Positions 59,705 through 64,000 of a stretch of DNA of 64,000 bases are shown one piece after another. Position 1 is the first letter of the stretch. The number at the start of each line of letters is the position of its first letter. A program made the translations under genes and the position numbers. The notes below the pieces were generated by a model. The model did not search any database. It worked only from the letters and a program-made list of their open reading frames with translations, and was not told the DNA's origin. The stretch comes from Acetobacterium bakii (GTDB taxonomy: Bacteria > Bacillota > Clostridia > Eubacteriales > Eubacteriaceae). Location: contig NZ_LGYO01000007.1 of assembly GCF_001263355.1 (NCBI RefSeq), positions 164,120 through 228,119 of the forward strand. Direction: 5' to 3'.

Positions 59705-60346
59705 ATGGAAATTTTTTCAACCCTGGAAACCGTGCAGGCTTTTCTTTTACAATTTGGCGTATGGACGCCATTGGCGTTTTTTGTTTTGCAGCTTTTACAA
59801 ATTATTATTGCACCAATCCCAGGCGGCACCGTCGGTTTAGTCGGCGGCGCCATTTTTGGAACATTTTGGGGCTTTTTGTTAAGCATGTCTGGCACCCTGA
59901 TTGGGTCCGCACTTGTTTTTGTTCTGTCAAAGCGGTTTGGACGACCATTTGTCGAAAAATTTGCCAGCCCTAAAATAATGGACAAATATGACAATATCAA
60001 GGAATCAAAGCTTAATGCCGTGCTTTTTGGAATATTTTTGTTCCCATTATTTCCGGATGACATTCTCTGCTTTATTGCCGGTCTTTCACCGATGAAATTT
60101 AAAACTTTTTTAATTATTGTAATTCTGGGCCGCAGCCCCAGTGTTTTTCTCAATACCATGGTTGGTGCCGGTGTTATGGCCGATAATCCTACCCAATTTA
60201 TTGTGGCCATTGGACTTTATGCTGTTTTTGTCCTGGTCCTCTATTTAAATCGCAAGCGATTGGATACCTTCATTCATCACAGCAAAAAAGAAAACAAACT
60301 TTCACCCGATCAACCAACCAACAAATCAACCAATAGGAGCCGTTAA
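59705..60346 (+). CDS. TVP38/TMEM64 (DedA-like, VTT domain) membrane protein
   Basis: 213 residues, about five membrane segments. IAPIPGGTVGLVGGAIFG, GTLIGSALVFVLSKRFGRP and LFPLFPDDILCFIAGLSPMKF are the VTT/SNARE-associated domain motifs (re-entrant loop with Pro and Asp). Such proteins are linked to lipid flipping or envelope stress. It starts the small operon that continues to 61460; its stop overlaps the next ATG. Confidence 0.88.
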   Translation: MEIFSTLETVQAFLLQFGVWTPLAFFVLQLLQIIIAPIPGGTVGLVGGAIFGTFWGFLLSMSGTLIGSALVFVLSKRFGRPFVEKFASPKIMDKYDNIKESKLNAVLFGIFLFPLFPDDILCFIAGLSPMKFKTFLIIVILGRSPSVFLNTMVGAGVMADNPTQFIVAIGLYAVFVLVLYLNRKRLDTFIHHSKKENKLSPDQPTNKSTNRSR

Positions 60347-60843
60347 TGGAAGAAAAATCAAAAAAAGAACTCAATCGATTATATATGAGTGAACTGGTTA
60401 CTGTTCTTGTGTGTGGCTCCCTGATTTACATGCTGTCTGATTCATCCATGGGGCAATTGGATATCAGGCTTATTATCCCGGGTTCCATCCTTATTTTTAT
60501 TATCCTTCAAAGCGCCGGGTATTGGTATTACCGCTATCGGCTTGCCGAAAATCCCGGAACTGATTATCCCTGGGTAATGCCACTTTTCAGTATTTTCAAA
60601 AAAACAAACCGTGTTTTATTTTTTTCGTATCCCATATTTTGTATCTATCTTTTAATCGTTGATCAAGGTATGTTATTTATTCCCATGAATATTTTTGGAC
60701 TGATCCTTTATGGTTTTTCTATCCTTGAAAATATCAATTATTTCTATTATAATGTAACCATCGGGAATCTCAGAGCAAAGATGCCCTCTGATCTGGCAAT
60801 TGAACTCTCAAACTATGAAGTAACGAAAGGAAAAAAATCATGA
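60346..60843 (+). CDS. Hypothetical membrane protein
   Basis: 165 residues with four hydrophobic segments (about 16-32, 42-60, 94-112, 114-136). Family not recognised. Its ATG overlaps the stop of the VTT-domain gene (TAATG), and its own stop overlaps the ATG of a 27-codon gene, so it is translated as part of the same operon. GTAGGAGCC-type ribosome binding site (ATAGGAGCCGTTA). Confidence 0.75.
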   Translation: MEEKSKKELNRLYMSELVTVLVCGSLIYMLSDSSMGQLDIRLIIPGSILIFIILQSAGYWYYRYRLAENPGTDYPWVMPLFSIFKKTNRVLFFSYPIFCIYLLIVDQGMLFIPMNIFGLILYGFSILENINYFYYNVTIGNLRAKMPSDLAIELSNYEVTKGKKS

Positions 60844-60923
60844 CATTCATTTTTACTGCATTTTCATCAAAATTCAAGAAGGGTGGTCGCACTCCCTTTT
60901 GGATTGCATCTCTGGTTAACTAG
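60840..60923 (+). CDS. Predicted 27-residue small protein
   Basis: ATG at 60840 overlaps the TGA of the preceding gene (ATGA) and has AAAGGA ten bases upstream. The frame reads MTFIFTAFSSKFKKGG and ends in WIASLVN, TAG at 60921-60923, three bases before the next gene. The amphipathic mix of Phe and Lys would suit membrane association. The exact fit between neighbours in an operon supports translation, but conservation is untested. Confidence 0.5.
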   Translation: MTFIFTAFSSKFKKGGRTPFWIASLVN

Positions 60924-60926
60924 ATA

Positions 60927-61460
60927 ATGAATTATTTTATTTCTATTTTAAGTTCGTTTAACCCGCTTTTTTTCGTACTTTTCGTACTGGCTCTGGTGAT
61001 TATTGGAAAAGCCATATTTACCTTTAAATCTTTTCCTGAACTCCGGGGAAAAGCTATTCGGGAAATGGTCGTCGGAGGATTTTTTTCCATTCTGATTTTA
61101 GGGCTATTTGTGGTGGTTCCCTTAATCTCCGGAATTACCATCAAAAACAACGAACTTTCGCTCAGACTTCCTAGCGGCATGACCTTTGTGACCTACACCG
61201 GCGATACGGTTCTTTCCGCCACGCTTATTGACATCGAAACCCAGCCCCAATATGCTATTAAATCCAAAGTGGTCGGCACCGAGATGCGTAATTACCGGGA
61301 AGGAATTTTTAAATTGGAAAATGGTACTGAGGCCCAGGTTTTTCTTAATGGCACCAAGGCAATATATGTTGAAACTACTGGTACACCCCTTATTTTGGGA
61401 CCAGACCACTTTGATCAATTTTTAAAATCGTTTAGCGAGAACATAAAACCCATACAATAA
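60927..61460 (+). CDS. Membrane-anchored protein with PH-like C-terminal domain
   Basis: 177 residues. Two membrane segments (about 12-30 and 50-70), then a beta-rich domain (about 72-170) beginning ISGITIKNNELSLRLP and ending TGTPLILGPDHFDQFL, similar to bacterial PH-type domains of small membrane proteins. Function unknown. Last gene of the VTT-domain operon, closed by the terminator at 61465-61505. No clear ribosome binding site, so translation may depend on the small gene before it. Confidence 0.7.
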   Translation: MNYFISILSSFNPLFFVLFVLALVIIGKAIFTFKSFPELRGKAIREMVVGGFFSILILGLFVVVPLISGITIKNNELSLRLPSGMTFVTYTGDTVLSATLIDIETQPQYAIKSKVVGTEMRNYREGIFKLENGTEAQVFLNGTKAIYVETTGTPLILGPDHFDQFLKSFSENIKPIQ

Positions 61461-61464
61461 TAAG

Positions 61465-61505
61465 CAAAAACAAAGGACGTACCTGGCAGGTACGTCCTTT
61501 GTTTT
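61465..61505. terminator. Terminator of the VTT-domain operon
   Basis: AAAACAAAGGACGTACCT pairs with AGGTACGTCCTTTGTTTT around a three-base loop, with a T-rich tail. Can work in both directions. Confidence 0.9.
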
Positions 61506-61518
61506 CGTCGACAAACTC

Positions 61519-61554
61519 GTCCTGTGGACAATGATAAATCGTTGTCCACAGGAC
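61519..61554. repeat. REP-like hairpin element, short version
   Basis: GTCCTGTGGACAA (61519-61531) pairs exactly with TTGTCCACAGGAC (61542-61554) around TGATAAATCG. GGACAATGATAAATCGTTGTC and the flank AGGACTTACTTTTCT match the element at 58423. Confidence 0.75.
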
Positions 61555-61628
61555 TTACTTTTCTATTTTGTCTACAATCTGAAAGGACGCACTTAGTAGT
61601 TAAGTCCTTCTTTTGCGTTCTATTCTAA

Positions 61629-61826
61629 TTAGCCTTCATGGATCTTTGCAACACGTCCAACCTGGCCATCCGTCAGCATGACTTTAATACCATGGGGATG
61701 CGTGGGGCTTTTTGTGAGCAGTCGGGCCACCCGGCCCTGGGTTAGTTTTCCGGTTCGCTGATCAGCTTTTAAAACAATATCAACTAATCCGCCAACCTTT
61801 ACATCACTTCGCTTTTGTCCGTTCAT
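61629..61826 (-). CDS. YwbE family protein
   Basis: 65 residues, small basic beta-rich protein. RSDVKVGGLVDIVLKADQRT then GKLTQGRVARLLTKSP and HPHGIKVML are the typical YwbE sequence. Role unknown. Its ATG overlaps the stop of the TSCPD gene by four bases. Confidence 0.9.
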   Translation of the reverse strand: MNGQKRSDVKVGGLVDIVLKADQRTGKLTQGRVARLLTKSPTHPHGIKVMLTDGQVGRVAKIHEG

Positions 61827-62077
61827 CTGGCTTCCTCCAATGCATTTTCCAATGAAATAACCAACTGATCCATACAGGAGCTTTCTTTTTTCCCACAGGT
61901 CTGGCCTTTAAAAAGCGTACTGATCTCTTCCACTGTTTTTCCATTTATTAAGGTAGATAAGGCTTTTAAATTACCATTACATCCACCAACAAAGGACAGT
62001 TTTTCAACTGTATCTCCATTTAATTCGAAATTTATTTCCCGTGGGCAAACACCCTCAGGCACATAACTATACGTCAT
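61823..62077 (-). CDS. TSCPD domain protein (TIGR03905 family)
   Basis: About 84 residues. MTYSYVPEGVCPREINFEL, FVGGCNGNLKAL and GQTCGKKESSCMDQL carry the conserved Cys positions of the TSCPD domain, a possible metal-binding or redox fold also found in some ribonucleotide reductases. I took the ATG at 62077, which has AAAGAGG five bases upstream, instead of one 15 bases earlier. Forms a two-gene operon with ywbE. Confidence 0.88.
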   Translation of the reverse strand: MTYSYVPEGVCPREINFELNGDTVEKLSFVGGCNGNLKALSTLINGKTVEEISTLFKGQTCGKKESSCMDQLVISLENALEEAR

Positions 62078-62209
62078 CTTTACCTCTTTCATAATGTTAA
62101 ATCTATTTTTTATCTACAAGACGTAACGCCCAATAGTATCACTTCACTAAACAAGAACTTACATTCTACCAATTTTTCCTTAACATAATCCCTACTTTGA
62201 AATTTTTTA

Positions 62210-63229
62210 TTATTTTCTCACTTCAAAATCCAGAAGCTTCACGTCCTTGGACAAAAAGTCTGACTTCACCGGTTCAACCCCAACATAGTCTGTACTCAGA
62301 TATTTTTTATTATCATCAGCAAAAACGGTTACCACAACAGCATTGGGATCCTCCAATAAATCCTGGGCGATGATGGCCGCTATAAAATTGGCACCGGATG
62401 AAATACCAACCCCTAATCCCAGTTCTTTCGATAACTTTTGAGCCATAATGATGGCATCCCCATCCGCCACAGCAATGATCTCATCCAATTCATTTAGTTT
62501 AATCAGATCTGGCACGAATTCATCTGAAATTCCCTGGATCCGGTGGCTGCCAACCTTGTATCCGGTGGACATGGTTGGTGAACTGGCTGGTTCCATCGGA
62601 TGAACTTTGATCTCTGGATTCTTTTCTTTAAAATATCGGCCTAATCCCATTACGGTTCCTCCGGTTCCAACCCCGGCCACCAATGCCTGGGGTTTCACAT
62701 CAAATGCCGCTAATTGAAGATCTATTTCCGGTGCAGTCCGTTCATATTGAGCCTGACTGTTTTCTTCATTGGAAAATTGACAGGGTAGGAATGCATTGCC
62801 CTCGGCCGCCAAAACGCCACATTGGGCAATGCTTCCTAAAAAACCGCCATCTTCCCGTGAAACCAGCCGAACTTCTCCGCCATAGCTTCTAATCAGATTT
62901 TTTCGTTCATCACTCATCCAATCCGGCATATAGATCACTACCGGATGTCCTAAACAAGTTCCTACCGCGGTAAATGCGATTCCGGTGTTTCCGCTTGTGG
63001 CCTCCACAATGGTTTCGCCCTCATGGATTTCACCTTTTTCATAAGCTTTTTTTAGTATATGCAATGCAACCCGATCTTTAATGCTTCCCGTAAGATTATA
63101 ATGCTCGGCCTTTGTATAAATACTTCTGGGTTGCCCCTTATATAAAAAATTAATTTTCAATAATGGTGTATTTCCAATAAGTTTTTCTAATTCCATGAAT
63201 TTATTGTGATTATTTCCCTGCTTTTCCAT
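62210..63229 (-). CDS. Cysteine synthase family PLP enzyme
   Basis: 339 residues. Fold type II PLP enzyme. Lys51 in [14 protein letters not shown] is the Schiff-base residue, [12 protein letters not shown] the substrate loop and [17 protein letters not shown] the phosphate-binding loop; [12 protein letters not shown] lies near the C-terminus. The family includes O-acetylserine sulfhydrylase and cystathionine beta-synthase types; no cysE is nearby, so the exact donor is uncertain. An alternative ATG at 63196 would remove 11 residues. It precedes the TSCPD gene by about 130 bases. Confidence 0.85.
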   Translation of the reverse strand: MEKQGNNHNKFMELEKLIGNTPLLKINFLYKGQPRSIYTKAEHYNLTGSIKDRVALHILKKAYEKGEIHEGETIVEATSGNTGIAFTAVGTCLGHPVVIYMPDWMSDERKNLIRSYGGEVRLVSREDGGFLGSIAQCGVLAAEGNAFLPCQFSNEENSQAQYERTAPEIDLQLAAFDVKPQALVAGVGTGGTVMGLGRYFKEKNPEIKVHPMEPASSPTMSTGYKVGSHRIQGISDEFVPDLIKLNELDEIIAVADGDAIIMAQKLSKELGLGVGISSGANFIAAIIAQDLLEDPNAVVVTVFADDNKKYLSTDYVGVEPVKSDFLSKDVKLLDFEVRK

Positions 63230-63420
63230 TCAAGTTAATTGCCTTCCTTGCTTATATTTCTTAATTATCTGTTATCATAATATTTAATATTGTAACATAA
63301 ATTAATCACTATGAGAGGAAGAATTTGAATGAATTAGTTGAATTTTAAAAACCCTGGGACTTCGTCGCGCCAGTCGCCAGATGGCTCCTGGTTAAAAAAA
63401 TAAAGAAGCTATAAAAGCAC
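63230..63420. other. Spacer upstream of the cysteine-synthase-like gene
   Basis: AT-rich near the gene. From about 63350 it turns GC-richer, with AACCCTGGGACTTCGTCGCG resembling parts of the repeat units that follow. No gene seen. Confidence 0.4.
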
Positions 63421-63910
63421 AAGTAAACTTACACTGCGTTCGTCTAAATGACTCGCAGCTTGACTGCCGTTAAATGAAGATGTGCAACTCAGTCGTAGCT
63501 AGCGCTGCGCCTTCGTCACGGGCTTCGCCCTATAAAAAAATAGATATGTAAGCTTTGATTTTAAGTGAACTTACACTACGTTAGGCTAGATACCTTGTAG
63601 CATGACTTTCGGTGAATGAATCCGTGCAACTCCGTCTCCGCTATCGCCTGGACAACTTTTTAAACTACTGTCGGTTTAAGCCGTGCTAAAACTGCGTCTC
63701 CGCTACGCTGCGCCTCCGTTGTGGGGCTACGCCCCATAAAAAAATAACTATGTAACATCTGATTTTAAGTGAACTTAAATGACGTTAGACTAGATCACCT
63801 GTAGCACTACTGCCGTTGAATGCAGCCGTGCAACTCCGTCGCTGCTAGCGCCGCGACTCCGTTATGGGGCTTCGCCCCATAACAAAAATAGATATGTAAG
63901 CTTTGATTTC
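63421..63910 (+). repeat. Three imperfect tandem repeat units beside an rRNA operon
   Basis: Units at 63421-63562, 63563-63766 and 63767-63910, each starting AAGTRAACTTA and ending in TATGTAA..TGATTT. Shared inner blocks are GTGCAACTCMGTC, a GC-rich GCTAGCGC-type segment and a hairpin of the form GGGGCTTCGCCCC followed by ATAAAAAAATA. The middle unit is about 60 bp longer because of an internal duplication of the CTCCGTCTCCGCT block. No coding frame runs through. Confidence 0.8.
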
Positions 63911-63946
63911 AAGTGAACTTGAATCAAAGCTTACATATCTATTTTT
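63884..63946 (-). terminator. Large terminator hairpin of the neighbouring rRNA operon
   Basis: AAAATAGATATGTAAGCTTTGATT pairs with AATCAAAGCTTACATATCTATTTT across CAAGTGAACTTG (itself a palindrome), close to 30 bp in all, with a T-run for minus-strand transcripts. It lies directly downstream of the 5S rRNA 3' end. Confidence 0.85.
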
Positions 63947-63972
63947 TTTGCACGGCTTCATTAAATATAAAA

Positions 63973-64000
63973 ATCCCGCAACGTCCTATCCTCCCAGGCA
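63973..64000 (-). rRNA. rrf: 5S ribosomal RNA, 3' end only (partial)
   Basis: The minus strand reads TGCCTGGGAGGATAGGACGT then TGCGGGAT, the conserved 3' end of bacterial 5S rRNA (helix IV/V end and terminal stem). The rest lies beyond the right edge. Confidence 0.85.

Noticed and set aside
63421..63910. Possible CRISPR array
   Set aside because: Units are 140-200 bp with internal hairpins and no unique spacers of constant size; no cas genes.

Overview
The window looks like chromosome of a strictly anaerobic Firmicute of class Clostridia, in style closest to the acetogenic Eubacteriaceae (Acetobacterium-like). Support for this: class III ribonucleotide reductase (NrdD/NrdG) behind a pair of NrdR boxes, an Etf/acyl-CoA dehydrogenase operon of the type acetogens use to reduce acrylate-like acceptors, a solitary EutL-type microcompartment shell protein, a fluoride riboswitch with twin CrcB channels, Gram-positive ribosome binding sites, frequent TTG starts and AT-rich intergenic DNA. 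The genus is an inference; no 16S gene is inside the window.

Layout. 0-9 kb (minus strand): a complete type II Wadjet anti-plasmid system (jetA-jetB-jetC-jetD), preceded in the same operon by a cytosolic 5'-nucleotidase. 9.7-13.1 kb: a membrane diguanylate cyclase and a MacB-like ABC exporter pair. 13.2-18.2 kb (minus): a compact five-gene lipid operon of phytoene-type desaturase (CrtI/CrtN), phytoene/squalene synthase (CrtB/CrtM), a phytol-kinase-like enzyme (VTE5 family), a DUF92 protein (VTE6 family) and a tocopherol-cyclase-family protein (VTE1 family). This combination of carotenoid-type chain synthesis with homologues of three plant vitamin E enzymes, in an anaerobe, is the most unusual system here. 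18.7-30.3 kb: a LysR regulator and a long minus-strand operon (two acyl-CoA dehydrogenases, family III CoA-transferase, EtfB, EtfA, two MFS carriers, acyl-CoA ligase, a desulfoferrodoxin-like protein) that probably takes up an unsaturated carboxylic acid, activates it to a CoA ester and reduces it.

30.6-41.2 kb: GNAT acetyltransferase, second diguanylate cyclase, orphan EutL, a BceAB-like ABC transporter with its two-component system, an old-yellow-enzyme/dienoyl-CoA-reductase-like flavoprotein and a peroxiredoxin. 41.2-46.9 kb: a low-gene-density, repeat-rich stretch ending at a tRNA-Ser gene. It holds a new-looking family of TTGATCAA-centred repeats, a helix-turn-helix coiled-coil protein whose Gln-Pro-Val-Asp-Gln repeats are written in the same DNA motif, a Mn-type cation diffusion facilitator, the fluoride riboswitch/crcB pair, and decayed genes including an HsdM/YhcG chimera.

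47-64 kb: nrdDG, a nitroreductase, an ABC-2 exporter with a promoter embedded in an inverted repeat, a GlsB-type membrane protein, a polyol/sugar-phosphate cluster (DeoC aldolase, FGGY kinase, zinc dehydrogenase, divergent RpiR regulator, a GpsA-like dehydrogenase), a membrane-protein operon containing a 27-codon gene, YwbE and TSCPD proteins, a cysteine-synthase-family gene, and three tandem repeat units leading into a large terminator hairpin and the 3' end of a 5S rRNA gene. An rRNA operon therefore lies just past the right edge.

Starts were re-chosen from ribosome binding sites where a longer reading frame existed. All functional statements rest on motif recognition by eye, without any database search.
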